From Thecaphora thlaspeos (taxonomy: Eukaryota > Basidiomycota > Ustilaginomycetes > Urocystidales > Glomosporiaceae), in assembly GCA_900291925.1 (NCBI GenBank), contig UWYS01000020.1, forward strand, positions 62,001-126,000: 64,000 nt of DNA, read 5' to 3'. The translations under genes were made by a program, and so were the position numbers. Position 1 is the stretch's first letter. Every line of letters begins with the position of its first letter. Shown here one piece after another: positions 30,190 through 41,596 of the stretch. The notes beneath the pieces were generated by a model. It was not told where the DNA came from, did no database searches, and worked only from the letters and a program-made list of their open reading frames with translations.

Positions 30190-32812
30190 TTAGGCCGCGA
30201 GCGAGGGCAGTGGGACGAGGGGAAGGACTTTTTTGGTGGTCCGGAAGATAAGCGGGTGCGCCGGAACCGAGTAGTGGCATTCCGAGCAGGATATCGCCAC
30301 GGCAGACGGGCCTTGGCAGACTGGCTTTATCGCTGGGGCCGGCGGGTCTGAGTGGATTAAAGACGGAGGTGAACGAGACGTTGGCTTGGATCGGTGTGGC
30401 CCTTCTCAGGTGATGGTGGAAAGTAGGTTGGACGAGGCCAGCCTTTGTGCTACACAGACCTTGCGGTGTGAGGCGTGGGAACGGCGTCGCTACAAGCAAC
30501 CGGGCCTGCCGCCCCAGCTACCACAGCCACACGCGGGCAGGCAGCCGGCAGGGGCCTTGGTATGAAATACCGAATATGGTTCGACAGAGAGCTAAGAGCA
30601 CATTTTGATCGGATTCTTCCGAAGGCCGCGGCGGTGTGTCACTGGGCCGCCATCGCCGACCTTACACTGAGCCGTCATTGCCGACCTTCCCGCACTACAC
30701 TCTAGCAACAAGGTAGGGGAAGAAAGAGTTACACCGCCCGTTCCGGTGGTTGCATCTCCCGTGTCCTCCTGTTCGCCGACATGGTTGGTTGCGAACGAAG
30801 GCTGCGACTTTAGCGTTTCGAAGGGCAGATGAGCTCAACCTAGAGTTCCGTGTGTATGCGGAAGGTCGGTCTCGGCCAAGCGCCGGTCAGTGCGTTAGTC
30901 CTGGCTCCTCGCTCCGTATCGAGCGAGGTTTATGCGAGAGGAAGTCCCCGAGCTGAGCTGCTTCGCTGCAGCGTATGGGATGGGATGTTGTGCGCAGTTC
31001 CGTCAAAGAGACCCCCAAGAAGGAAATCTAGGGTTTGTCCCCCGTATCGTAAGAAGGACCTCATATCCAACCCCACAAAATTATGCTCGCCTCCCTTTTG
31101 TTCTTTCGGGCCGGGCCTCCACCATGGTATCTTTACTCATGGGTATTCGGCGGACGGCGGATTGTGGGGTAGTAAAGAAGTAGCAAGCTTTGCCGTCCCA
31201 AAGGTCCGGGTTTGCGGCGGCGAGACCCTGTCTTTTACGGGCCGGCCAGACAGACGCGAGCGGCGGGCAGTGTGGCGCCGTGACAACGTTTCTTTTGTCT
31301 CCCGCCCTCGATATTCACCTGGCTGGTGGGCGTAAGCGCACCATTTTATTTATTTATTTAGCTTAGCCACGCTTACAGAGGAGGAACAACACGAAGCGTC
31401 GCACATGGGCACCGTGAGAAGAAGGTGGGACAGGCGGGGAGAGGACAAAGAACCAAAGTCACGCCATCCATCACCCATTCTTGCTGCGCTCGATGAGGCG
31501 GACAGCGTGACGACGCCACCGTAGGGACGAGGCCTGGGTCGTTTAAAGAGATGCTTTGTCATTGGGACGCCCTTGGTCCCTCTTTCTCCCACATCACCTA
31601 CCTTTTTTTGAGCCCTTCGCCCACCCAAAGACACGGCTGCTGCACCAGGAAGCTGCATCAGGCCGTTCCATTATTGAGCCATCGTTCGCGTCACGAACCC
31701 ACCCTCCCTTTCGGCGACGGCTCATTGGCGTCCCTTGTTGACAAAGTCAATTCCACAGGGGTCAGCATCCGATCGTGCCCGCCTGCGGTCAGCATCGTCC
31801 CACCGAGGCCGCCTCTCTTACGCTGCCAACCCTTGCCGCCGCGGGACGGCGGGCCGCTGCGTTCATTGATCACTCAACTCGGCCCACGTATTCCGCCTTG
31901 ATCTTTGTCTGGACCTGGCCCCTGCTACGTCACAAAAGGACGCCCACACCGGCTTCTTTTCAGCAGTGCCGGGCGGTTTTCGGCTCTTGCTTCCGATCGT
32001 GCTGCGCACTTCCACCTGTCACACACCACTTACCGTTCCGCGCTTCCTTACGGCTCGCTGCTACCCGGTCGGGTTCCGCCTCCTTATCGCGGGACCAGAC
32101 GCCGCGGGCCACATCACATCACGCCGTCACGTCGAGGTGAGCAGCATGCCTCCTTTCGGATAGACGAAGAAAGCCTCTCGGCACATATTGTCGTTCTTAG
32201 TCGAAGAGAGACCAGGGGCGATGCAAAGGGGACAACGAACGGGAAGCGGGCCGGCAGGCCAGCGTGACAACTCAGGCTGCAGAGGCTACGGTCGCACGTG
32301 CGGCACTTCGCTGGCCGGGCGGAGGAGCCGACTGGCTGATGTGACGGCGTCACCGCCCTGTTTCACCCAGCTTCGGCCCCTTCCGCATCCTGCTGCAGAG
32401 CAACGGTCTCCAATTTGCTTCCTACCGCACTGCTCTACCACGCCTTGGCATCTGCCGCACATACGGCCCGCCAGGCTCTCTTGCTTCCTTCCTCCTTGCA
32501 AGATGGCAAGTGGGAGGCTGAGCGTCCCGCTTCCCACCTCTTCCTTCTTCTGATCCCACCGCCCATCCCTCCTCTTCTCTTCTCTCTCTCTCTCTCTCTC
32601 TCTTCCCCCCTCACCCAATCATTTCCCATCTTCTCGTCTATGCCAACAGGACTGTCTCCGCCGCCACCCAAGCTCGCCAGCATCCATCTAGCCTCTTCCA
32701 TCGTCCCACAACAGATCACCAGCACTACAGTCCCATCTTTGCTTACCCGACGACCGCTCGACCTGAGCACATCGCTCTGCAATACAACGTCGCACTACAC
32801 ACGCAAGAAGCC
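30190..32812. other. Gene-poor stretch
   Basis: About 2.6 kb with only short frames. It holds a TTTATTTATTTATTTA run near 31345-31360 and a (CT)n tract at 32576-32603. An ATG at 32641 opens a 153-codon frame that overlaps the start of the next gene in another phase. Confidence 0.5.
32576..32603. repeat. CT microsatellite
   Basis: About 14 CT units in the leader region of the gene starting at 32813. Confidence 0.9.
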
Positions 32813-35116
32813 ATGTTTCGAGCCCCAGGCGACGGCGAAGACCTCATCGAGGTCGCCAGCGCTTCCTTTCCGCCGCAAAGCCTCAACGCAGCTCTCGACG
32901 ACACTCGCGGCGTCCATGACGCGCCCCAGCCCGTCGAGAGCCTTCCCAGGGGCCGTAGCAGTCGAACAAAGGACATCGGCCGGCGCCGAACGTCAGATCT
33001 GCCGGTCAGAGGATACGGCAAAGGCCTCGAGGGTCGTACGCAGCTTCCCTGTGTCGACGGCAGTAGCAGCAGCGGCCGCTTCGCCCTCGACCTCAACCTA
33101 ATTGCGGACTCGGACGAGGAGGAAGACACCCAACGCCTGCCAAGGTCTCGCGCCTGCTGGCAGAGGACACGCAGCGAGCACTCAAGGCATCAGCCAGAGG
33201 GAGGCTATGTCGAAGATGCCATCTCTTCGGAGCTTGAGCTCGACGAAGAAGACGCGACAGGCGCCGACCGATTCGTCGACGAGGAATGCGGTCCCGCCTC
33301 AAGATGCTGGTTGCCTTTCGCTCGACACCCGTCCAATGTTGGCATGCACAGCTGCCAGTCTGCCGGTTTCCTGGGGAAGACTTCGGCGTGGGTCCACGGC
33401 CACAGCGCCAACAGGACTCTGGCGGATCCAGACCTCGCGGGGGTCTCGCAGCGCAGCTTCAAAGGCGGCCTCTACGTGGACAGAAGGGTCTCAGTGGCAA
33501 AGAACCGGCACGGACGCAGCTTCAGCGAAAGCGCAGCGGCATTTCTCTTGGCCGGATCAGCATCGTCCGTAGGCCTAGAGCAGATCGGCGAAGCACGATG
33601 CAACGGTAGAGGCTCCGAAGTCCTCGATCTCCCCAGACTGTACCTCCTACAGGCCGGTGGCTCCGCCAAGCCGCTCACTCAGATCGACCTTGAGACATCG
33701 TCATGGGCACAGGATCGAGCCGCTCTCGCTCACAAAGGCTCAGAGACGCTTCTACGAGAGTATGCGATGGATGCGGGACGCGTGTCGCCATGTGCAGTCT
33801 CCATTGGACTGCAGCTCGACGACTCCTCGAGGCTCGTCACACCGGTCGACGGTGCTTTCGATAACCACAGCACCGCCACTACCCAGCCCTTCACCGAGCG
33901 TGCCGAAGAGGACGACGGTCACTGGACATCATGTGACGCCGATCTAACTTTCAGCACCCCTCTTTCCGACTCGTGCTCCTTCTCAGCCGTGGCGACGGCG
34001 GCTGCCGACCCTTCGGCGATTTCAGCGTATGCCGCAGCGGCTTCGGACGATCTCGACAACAGTGCGGCCACTCCGAAGCTGCCTCGAACAGTAACTTCGT
34101 CCCCTCATTCCGAAGTGAGGTCCAAGCCGGAGGCTGGGTCAGCAGCGACGGCAACGGCGAGCCACTGTGGCGGCCACCTTCCCTGCTTTGGAAGATACCC
34201 GAAGCTGGGTCACGCGGCCGGCGCGCGGGGCAAAGCTCTAAGCCCAGTCGAAGAGGCCCTACTGGACGCGATACCTGGCACCTTGAAGCCTGGCTCCCCA
34301 ATGGCCGACGCTAAGGCCAAGCGGCTCCAGGCGATCCGGCAGCTGGCGCGTTTCTGCGGCGAGACATTCGGACGCGGCAGGCAGCACGATACGTCGTCGT
34401 CCCCCTCTCCCTCGCAGCCTTATGCAGACGGCGTCCCAGACGAGACCGGCGGCGACGACGATGCTGGCGACGCGAGCAGCCTGAGATCGGCTATCCATGC
34501 CGACCAAGAGGTGACGGCAACGCCCGCCGCCTCGTTCCCCTTTTCGAGCTGGTCGCTCGACATCGGCGGGGGCGAGACCAATCGGAGCATCACAGCCAGA
34601 GCCACGGCCCCCTTGAGAGCAGAGGGTTGTCACCAGCTCGAGGCTGTACCTGAGCCCGACAAGTCGCCGCCGCACCGTCGCTGCGTTTCCGACGGCAGCG
34701 CGAGGCCGTCCATCGGGGAGCCGCTTCGATCGAAGGGCCTAGGCCGCCTGCGGTCGCACTCGCTCATCTCTCTAGACTCTACGGCGGGGCACTCCGCAGC
34801 AGCGCCAGAGGCGGAGGTGACGATGATCGACACGATGGGCTCGTACGAGTGCGAGGCGCCGGGCGAAGCGAGGGCGGAGTCGGTTTTGCGCGACCTGCTG
34901 GAACAGGGTCGGGGCCAGCATAGCCCCCAGCGCCGGCCGCGCTCCTCGAGCGGATCGCTGGCGCCGTCATTCTCGGACGTCGGTAGACGAGAGCTCCCCC
35001 CGCTCAGCAAACGACTCAAGTGGCGCGGCGGGAACCTGCTCCGTCTCCTGCCGATCAGAATGGCTGCCGGATCTCAGGATGCCGATGCGGAGGCGGAGGC
35101 GGCAATGATGCTGTGA
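32813..35116 (+). CDS. Uncharacterised Ser-rich protein
   Basis: Single-exon ORF of 767 aa. I do not recognise it. It is hydrophilic with many Ser, Asp and Glu and an acidic patch (ADSDEEED). It has no membrane segment or signal peptide. The most ordered part is near residues 480-520 (EEALLDAIPGTLKPGSPM followed by KAKRLQAIRQLARFCGETFG), which looks like an amphipathic helical motif. Several RRRTSD, HRRCVSDGS and RLRSHSLISLDS sites resemble basophilic-kinase (RxxS) or 14-3-3 sites. This composition is common in fungal signalling scaffolds, but that role is inference. An upstream ATG at 32641 in another frame overlaps this start. Confidence 0.7.
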   Translation: MFRAPGDGEDLIEVASASFPPQSLNAALDDTRGVHDAPQPVESLPRGRSSRTKDIGRRRTSDLPVRGYGKGLEGRTQLPCVDGSSSSGRFALDLNLIADSDEEEDTQRLPRSRACWQRTRSEHSRHQPEGGYVEDAISSELELDEEDATGADRFVDEECGPASRCWLPFARHPSNVGMHSCQSAGFLGKTSAWVHGHSANRTLADPDLAGVSQRSFKGGLYVDRRVSVAKNRHGRSFSESAAAFLLAGSASSVGLEQIGEARCNGRGSEVLDLPRLYLLQAGGSAKPLTQIDLETSSWAQDRAALAHKGSETLLREYAMDAGRVSPCAVSIGLQLDDSSRLVTPVDGAFDNHSTATTQPFTERAEEDDGHWTSCDADLTFSTPLSDSCSFSAVATAAADPSAISAYAAAASDDLDNSAATPKLPRTVTSSPHSEVRSKPEAGSAATATASHCGGHLPCFGRYPKLGHAAGARGKALSPVEEALLDAIPGTLKPGSPMADAKAKRLQAIRQLARFCGETFGRGRQHDTSSSPSPSQPYADGVPDETGGDDDAGDASSLRSAIHADQEVTATPAASFPFSSWSLDIGGGETNRSITARATAPLRAEGCHQLEAVPEPDKSPPHRRCVSDGSARPSIGEPLRSKGLGRLRSHSLISLDSTAGHSAAAPEAEVTMIDTMGSYECEAPGEARAESVLRDLLEQGRGQHSPQRRPRSSSGSLAPSFSDVGRRELPPLSKRLKWRGGNLLRLLPIRMAAGSQDADAEAEAAMML

Positions 35117-35493
35117 AGGTATAGAAGCGGTAGGAGAGAGAGTGAGGACCAAAAAGTCAAGGGTATACGAGAAGCGAGCCAAGAGAACTCCACAAGATAG
35201 TCATCTAGCAATCACCATAACACGCATTCGATCCATAGTACAGCCCCGTCAGTCGTTCAGCCTATCCATCGTTGTTCAGAAAGCAGAGACCGACCTTGAC
35301 CTCTCCACATTTCTTTAAAGCAATGACAGCCGTGGCCCTCGATTAGTGAACGGTTGACCTGACGGCGTCCGCTGCGTTGTGAAGCTGTGCTTCGTGCGGT
35401 ACAAACGGCGAGGTGTTAGGGATCCGAAGAACGGAGCTCGTGCCAGTGGTGCGACGGCGGCATGGCCTCTCTGTAGGTTTATCGTGGCGCGTG
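35117..35493. other. Convergent intergenic region
   Basis: Between the 3' ends of the Ser-rich protein and the Som1-like gene. No gene is seen. Confidence 0.5.
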
Positions 35494-36091
35494 TCAGGTC
35501 GAGATAGGAAGACGGCTCAAGGTCAGCTCTCGCTCTACAAGGTTTGCATCAGGAGAGAGGTGAAAGAGAGGAGGTACTGACGCGAATTCGTCGGGCAAAA
35601 ACGGCCTGCCATGCTTGTCGAACTCGACGAGGTGGGTCACCTCGACCGCTGGTCTACCCGGACACCTGCAGGAACCAGGCACATAAGATCCGAGTGTGTC
35701 GGCGACAACGTCCTTCATATGAGAGTAGCTTTGAAAGGATGGACAAGACTCACATCCTAAAGATCCTATCGAGGGGAGCACAGATGATCCTATCCGGCCT
35801 CTTCCTACAGTGGTACTGTACCATCTCACTGAGATGACATGCACTCTGCTGTCTCTTCGTCGTCGTTGCGGGTGGTGCAGAATCGCAGTGAACGGTGTCG
35901 AGGAGCGAAGAGACGATGGATGAAAGCGTTCCAATGGAAGATGGTAGCGTGGGGATAGAGATAGAGCGCGATGCGGAAGCAGAGGAAGGGGGGGAGGGAG
36001 GGGGGGCGACGTCTGGAGAGTCGACTAGGACGGAGTTACGTCCGGTTTTGTAGCCTTGAGACATGCCTATGGTAAAGGTCTGCTCCGTCAT
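35494..36091 (-). CDS. Som1-like mitochondrial protein
   Basis: Two exons: 36091-35754 and 35665-35494. The 88-nt intron, 35753-35666, has a GTGAGT donor and a CTGCAG acceptor at phase 2. The product is 169 aa. The join gives CHLSEMVQYHCR, then IICAPLDRIFRM|CPGRPAVEVTHLVEF. The pattern Cx2xEMxQYxC...CxPLxRxFRxC matches my recollection of the Som1 family, which works with the mitochondrial inner membrane peptidase; the four cysteines could form a CHCH-like pair of disulphides. The N-terminal 75 residues are Ser/Pro-rich. The 3' end could instead be spliced at GTCAGT near 35580, shortening the tail. Starts at 36127 or 36064 are also possible. The gene overlaps or abuts the ORF just upstream. 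Confidence 0.65.
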
Positions 36092-36120
36092 CGCAGCGGA
36101 AAGATAGGAAGAAGTTCTAG

Positions 36121-36483
36121 TCAGCATTTGGCCCTACGAAGTCGATCAATGAGAAGGGAAAGGGCGAGACCCACCGTCGCTCCGACGGCAGTGGCGAGCA
36201 GGATGAGGGTGAGGTTGCTCCACTTTTGCTGTACCACGTGGGGTTTCGCACCGCCGGCACCACCGCCTTTCGACCTCTTGGGCTCGGAAGAGGACTTGAC
36301 CTTGATCTTGTTTACGTCGATCTGGTTGCGCGAGTTGCGCGTGGGGACGAAGCGGGTGACAGGGGCAGGGCGAGTCGTGTTGCTGCTCGATGACGATGAG
36401 GCGTAAGAGCGAACATGGCTAAGTGGTGAAAGAGAGGTGTGTGAGCGTGTGAGGATACGACGAGGAAAGAGTGGGAGCGACAT
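36121..36483 (-). CDS. Small mitochondrial single-pass membrane protein
   Basis: Single exon, 120 aa. The N-terminus, MSLPLFPRRILTRSHTSL followed by RSYASSSS, has Arg and Ser but no acids and looks like a mitochondrial presequence. A basic linker follows, then one strong membrane helix (LTLILLATAVGATVGLALSLLI) and a short basic tail ending in Cys. No family is recognised. Its TGA (36123-36121) overlaps an ATG at 36127 of the next frame by seven bases, and the Som1-like start at 36091 is only 29 bases on. A splice from GTAGGG (in the codon run CTTCGTAGG) to CCATAG would fuse the two in frame, so they may be one gene. Confidence 0.6.
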   Translation of the reverse strand: MSLPLFPRRILTRSHTSLSPLSHVRSYASSSSSSNTTRPAPVTRFVPTRNSRNQIDVNKIKVKSSSEPKRSKGGGAGGAKPHVVQQKWSNLTLILLATAVGATVGLALSLLIDRLRRAKC

Positions 36484-37177
36484 CTCGACGTGGCGCTGTG
36501 GTCGGATGAGGAGTCAAGAAGTTGGTGGTGGCAGGTGCGAAAGGGTGGTCGAAGCGGCGGCGGCGGCGGCGGCTTTGAAATTTAGCGCTGCCGCCCACGC
36601 ACTCAAGGCGGAGGCAGGCTGCGGATCCGAAGCAAACACCAGCCGGCAACGCGTGGCTGACTTAGCTGTAGGTGTGTCGAGCAGAGTGAGAAGGCACAGG
36701 GGACCAGGCGCAGGGTCCAGACGTTGTGCGACCGGCCCAACAACCAACAGCGAAAGCTCCAAGCAGTCGTCGGAGAGCGAGGTACCTTCACTACTACAAA
36801 GATGTCACCGCACCGCGACCCTTGATGCATCCAAGGTCTAGCCTTCCGACGTGCAAAGAAGCTGCAAAGTAAGTCCTGACCAGGTCCTCTACATAGCCAA
36901 GGAACGCCGGCCTTGCATCGGTTGCACCGAGCTCAGAGGGGTCCATTCTTTGTCCTTCTTCTTCGGCAAGATAAGAGAGCGGCGGCGCTAGTCGGCAACG
37001 AGCGAGGGACGAGGTATTAAGGTGGACGCCGTCTCGTCCCTTCTTCCCCTTCGACCTTTCTCTCCTTTCCCCATCCCCTCCTCCAATCCCCCAGACAAGG
37101 CCCCTCCCCTGTCCACCTCCCGCTCCGTTATCCGAGCCTCTCTCTCAGCACATCTCTCACCCGAATCGCCAGCAAAC
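36484..37177. promoter_or_regulatory. Divergent promoter region
   Basis: Between the mitochondrial membrane protein (minus) and alpha-amylase (plus). It contains a GGCGGCGGCGG run near 36555. The last 150 bases before 37178 are C/T-rich. No TATA box is clear. Confidence 0.4.
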
Positions 37178-39147
37178 ATGGCTTCTGCCGCTAACAAGCA
37201 TACGCACTCGCATCCCCACAACTACACCTGCCTGCAAGCTTTCGAATGGTACACACCTCACCAGGGCACGCACTACGATTGGCTCGCCAAACAGGCGCCC
37301 CGTTTCGCAGACATGGGCATAACTGCAGTCTGGCTCCCTCCCCCTACCAAGTCTTCGTCTCCGGATTCCGTTGGCTACGATGTAAGTCGACGACTGGCCA
37401 CACGATACACGATCAAGCCATAGATGACTGAACTGACATTCCTTGAGATCCATCGTGCAAAATCGTCCCGTTCCACCTCAAGGTCTATGACCTTTTCGAT
37501 GTCGGCGAATTCACCCATCCGCGAGACCAAAAGGCCGGCCTCGAGCCGCCCAACCGGACCAAATACGGTACTCGTGAGCAGCTCGAGCGCGCCATGAAGG
37601 CGCTGCGAGACAACGGCATCGCAATCTACATCGACGCCGTCTTGAACCACAAGGCGGGCGCTGACGCCACTCAGACGTTCGAGGTGAAGCGGGTGAACCC
37701 TGACGATCGCTCTCAGATCATCGACGCCGAGCCCTTCGACATCGAAGGCTGGACAGAGTTCACCTTCCCGGGACGCGGCGACAAGCATTCGTCGTTCAAG
37801 TGGGGCCACGAGCACTTCACCGGCGTCGACTGGGACCAGAAGGGAGAGCAGAAGGCCATCTTCCGCATCGAGGGCGACAACAAGAAGTGGGCCAGCGACG
37901 TCGACAAGGAGAAGGGCAACTTTGACTACCTCATGTTTGCAGAGTGAGTAGCTCGCCACAACGCATCGAAACGGTCTCCCATCGTACGCGAGGCGGCCCC
38001 GCCGACCCTTGCTGACCCCTTTTTCACCATCCTGCACTTTGGAACCCGGTCGCAAATCATCCAGTGTCGACCATGCACACCCCGATGTCAAAGAGGACAT
38101 GCTCCGTTGGGGCAAGTGGATGATGAGGACCTTTCCCGTCGCTGGGTTCCGCTTCGATGCCGTCAAGGTGAGCAAGAGTCGCTCTTCTCAGCTCACAGCC
38201 TACGTCGACATCGATTGATGTGTTCTGACTGTTCCTCCATATGCTTCCCTCGCGGACGCCAGCACATGTCGCGCGAATTCGTGCACGACTTTGTCGCGGC
38301 GATGCGCGACGAGGCGCGTCAGCTGCGAAAGGAACGCGGTCTGCCCGCCATCGACGAGTCGGCCGACGGACCGATCGCCTTTTCGGTCGGAGAGTTCTGG
38401 AAAGACTCCGTCGACTCTTGCATCAACTATCTCACCAACTTTGGCGACGAGCAGTTCTCGCTCTTTGACGCTCCACTTCACTACAACTTCAAAGAAGCAG
38501 GAGATGCCGCGGGGTCGTACGACCTTCGTAAGATCTTCGATGGGACGATCGTCCAAACGAGACCTTTGGATGCTGTGACGTTGGTGGATAACCACGATAC
38601 GCAGTCTGGCCAGGCTCTGGAGAGCACGGTATCGGCTACATTTAAGCCTTTGGCGTATTCGGTCATCCTGCTGCGCGAGAGTGGCTATCCGTGCGTCTTC
38701 CTTGGCGATCTGGATGGATGCAACGTCGCGGGCAAAGAGGGCAACGAAGGTTTCGCCCAGCCCATGACGGATCTCGTCAAGTTCATAAAGGCTCGCAAGC
38801 ACTTTTCGTACGGCGCTCAACGCGATTACTGGGACCATCCACTTTGCGTTGGTTGGGTTCGCGAAGGTATCGCTGCCGTCGAGACCGACTCTGCAGAGGA
38901 TGGAAACAACAAGGACAGAGAAGAGGCAAAGGAAGGCTGTGCCGTCGTCATGTGTATCGGCGAAGAGGAGGGGAGCAAGTGGATGGAGGTGGGAAAAGGT
39001 CATGCTGGAAAGAAATTCGTAGATGTCATCGGATGGAGACAGGGTGAGGTCGAGATCAATGACGACGGGTGGGGTGAGTTCAAGTGTCACCCGTCCAGCG
39101 TCTCGGTTTGGGTTCGCGAGGATTCGGAAAAGAGGAAGTTCTTCTAG
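37178..39147 (+). CDS. Intracellular GH13 alpha-amylase
   Basis: Four exons: 37178-37381, 37483-37943, 38065-38167 and 38263-39147. The introns are 101, 121 and 95 nt, at phases 0, 2 and 0. The product is 550 aa. All four GH13 regions are visible: DAVLNH (region I), GFRFDAVKH with nucleophile Asp253 (region II, across the last intron), VGEFW with acid/base Glu300 (region III), and LVDNHDT with Asp368 (region IV). The N-terminus, YTCLQAFEWYTP, and the overall layout match the bacterial-type liquefying amylases, the GH13_5 group that some fungi keep as an intracellular enzyme. There is no signal peptide, which supports a cytosolic role in glycogen or maltodextrin turnover or in making primers for alpha-glucan (inference). 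Confidence 0.93.
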
Positions 39148-39858
39148 AGCGCATTCGATGGACGTAGCGGTACCGCTGCGCAGCGCAGAATTCCATCTCA
39201 ATGTAACGGCGAATGGGCACGGTAGTTTCGACGATCCCTACAACATATGGCTAGTTACGGTGATGAACTCGAGTCTAGACATTTGATAGTACGGCTTGCA
39301 ACCTGACTAGATTGAACAAAAGTCCCGAGCGTAGGCAAACCTCTGGACAGACTGAAAGCTCCCGTCGCCCCCATGCCTACCGCCGCGATCTAGCGCGCAG
39401 TTTGCGCCCGGCAATCCGACGTCCCGCGTGCGGTCGCGGCCGACTCCTCTCTCGCCTCGGCCACCGCGCCTTCCTCAAGACAACTGTGAGCCCGACAGGC
39501 CCAGAACGTATCGTCTACCGAAATTACTCTTCCCCAGTCACATGCGACTGACACTCTCCTTCGTCAACGCTCAGTCCACCATGGTCAAGACGTGCTTTCA
39601 TAGTTGCATAAGTCATGAGAGGGGAACGGGGGATATCTGATAGAACAAGGAGAGTTCCATGCCTAAGCTACAAGAGGGGGAGGACGTCGTCGCAAACGAC
39701 AGAGCAGAAAGAGACTAAGACCTTCTCGCGAGCTTCGTAAGCAAGGGGAAACCGCATGGAAGTGGGATATCTTGATGGAGAGAGGGAGAGGGGCAGAGAG
39801 ACAGAGGGCTTGCGGTTTTGACATGGCCAAGGCAAGGTCGAGGGCAAGGCGGCCCACC
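39148..39858. other. Convergent intergenic region
   Basis: Between the 3' ends of amylase and the Msc1-like gene. No gene is seen. Confidence 0.5.
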
Positions 39859-41596
39859 CTAGAACTCGTCGTGCGCGCGCGACGAGGCCGAGGCGGCGGC
39901 GGCCGAAGCAGCGCTGGCGGCCAAGCTGGCGCTGATGCTGGCCACCTTTGCGTTCTGCTCACCCTTGCCGAGAATGTCTTGAATGCCAAAGTAAGCCTGG
40001 CGGACGCCGTCCTTGAGATAGCCAAAGACGCCCTTGTGCGGAACGTAGCGAGCGCGCATCTCGCGCAGCAGCTGGTCGCGCTTCTTGGGGATCTGCTCGA
40101 CGGGCATTCCGCTCTGCCTGAGGTAACCGCGGAGGCGGGCGTCGGACCACGAGATGTATTCCTTGGCCGAGTCGACGATCGACTGGCCGTGCTTCTGCGC
40201 CAGCAAGATGTAGCCGTCGCGCTTCGCCTGGAAATCGCTCTTGATGTAGCCGTTGCTGATCAGCCAGCTGCGCAGGTCGCTGTCGCTCCACGAAGACCAG
40301 ATCTCGTTCTCGGCATTGCTGTAGTGCTTCTGGAGCAGGGATGCATACTCGTCGCGCTCCGCCTTGTAGTCGCTCTTGATGACGTTGTTCTTGATCAGCC
40401 AGTCGCGCATCTGCGACTCCTTCCAACCGTCGTAGACATTGTCCTGGCCCGAGTGGTAGTAGTCCTTGGCCAGGTTGAGGTACTCGTCGCGTGTCTCTTG
40501 CGTCGCCGAGCGGATGTAGCCGTGGTCGACGAGCCAGTTGTGCAGGTAGCTGTCCGAGAAGGCTTCGTAGGGGTAGTTGACCGTCGAAGAGTAAGCATCG
40601 CGCATCTTCTCGAGCAGCTGGTCGCGGTTGGCCTGCGTCTTGGTCTTGATCAGACCCTTCTTCTCGAGGTAGCTGCGCAGGTCGTTGTCGCTCCACGAGC
40701 TGTATACGTAGTCGGTACTGTCGTCGATAGCCCTCGCGACGCTCTCGGTCGCCTGAGCGTAGGCTGACGTGGCCGACTTGCTGGCGCCGCTAAATTCCGA
40801 GGCGCCGCTTTTGCTGGCCGCGGTCGCGACGCTCTTGGCCGACTTGCTGGCGCCCGAGGCGTCCAGAGCGTTGCGCGACAGGCTTGAGGCCGAGGCGCGC
40901 GCATCCTTTGAGACGCTCGAGCCCGAGCCCGAGGCCTGGCTCGCGAGCGACGAGGCCGACTTCGAGACCGGGTAGTAGAAGTCGGTCAGCGCGACCGATG
41001 ACACCGAGGCGGTGGCTTGGGCTGCGTAGCTGCTAGCGACCGACTGGACCGACGAGGCGTAGCTCGAGGCGGCGGTCGCGGCGGCGCCCGTGGCCGACGA
41101 GGCCGACGAGGCGGACGAGGCGAGCTTGTTGTAGTCCTGCTTGGCGAGCACAACGAGCTGCTCGCGGGTCGACGAGGGCGAAATGACGCCGCGCTCAAGG
41201 AGGTAAGAGCGGAGGCTGGACCTGCGGGGCGGGGGGAAGAGGTGACAGAGAGAAAGTGCGAAGAGGCAAGGTTGTCAGTCTCCCGTCGCTTGCATCGACT
41301 CCGTCTCCACAATCGCCTCTAAGCAGCACAGCGGGCCTTTCCCAACGCCGCAAACACTTGCTTTGCCCAAGCAAAGAATCTTCGTGATCCCTGCTCCTTG
41401 CTTGACTTCTTTCTCTCTCTCTCTTAGGGAGCATTACGTCTACTCACTCGGTCCATGCATCGAAAGCAGCGTCAAACGCCTTTGCGCCTCCCTTTGTGGC
41501 GTCCTGGATGGCGTCGGCCGAGACCGCCTGGGGCCTCGAGGCGAGGGCGATGCAAAGGGCCAGGAGACCGACCGTGATGGAGTTAGCCTTGACCAT
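39859..41596 (-). CDS. Msc1/Ish1 stress-response repeat protein
   Basis: Two exons: 41596-41448 and 41221-39859. The 226-nt intron, 41447-41222, has a GTGAGT donor and a CGCAG acceptor at phase 2. The product is 503 aa. Exon 1 encodes a clear signal peptide (MVKANSITVGLLALCIALAS...SADA). Several Ish1-type repeats follow, each with a W..W/LR.(W/Y)L core: SSLRSYLLERGVI, SDNDLRSYLEKKGLI, SDSYLHNWLVDHGYI, KESQMRDWLIKNNVI, SDSDLRSWLISNGYI and SDARLRGYLRQSG. Between repeats 1 and 2 lies a Ser/Ala-rich spacer of about 130 residues. Ish1 (fission yeast) sits in the nuclear envelope and Msc1 (budding yeast) in the ER or nuclear periphery. The signal peptide fits a lumenal location. Confidence 0.9.

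Noticed and set aside
38200..39201. 333-codon open frame antisense to alpha-amylase
   Set aside because: Shadow of exon 4 of the amylase.
39772..40767. 331-codon plus-strand frame across the Msc1-like gene
   Set aside because: Val/Ala/Leu/Arg-rich shadow of the Ish1 repeats.
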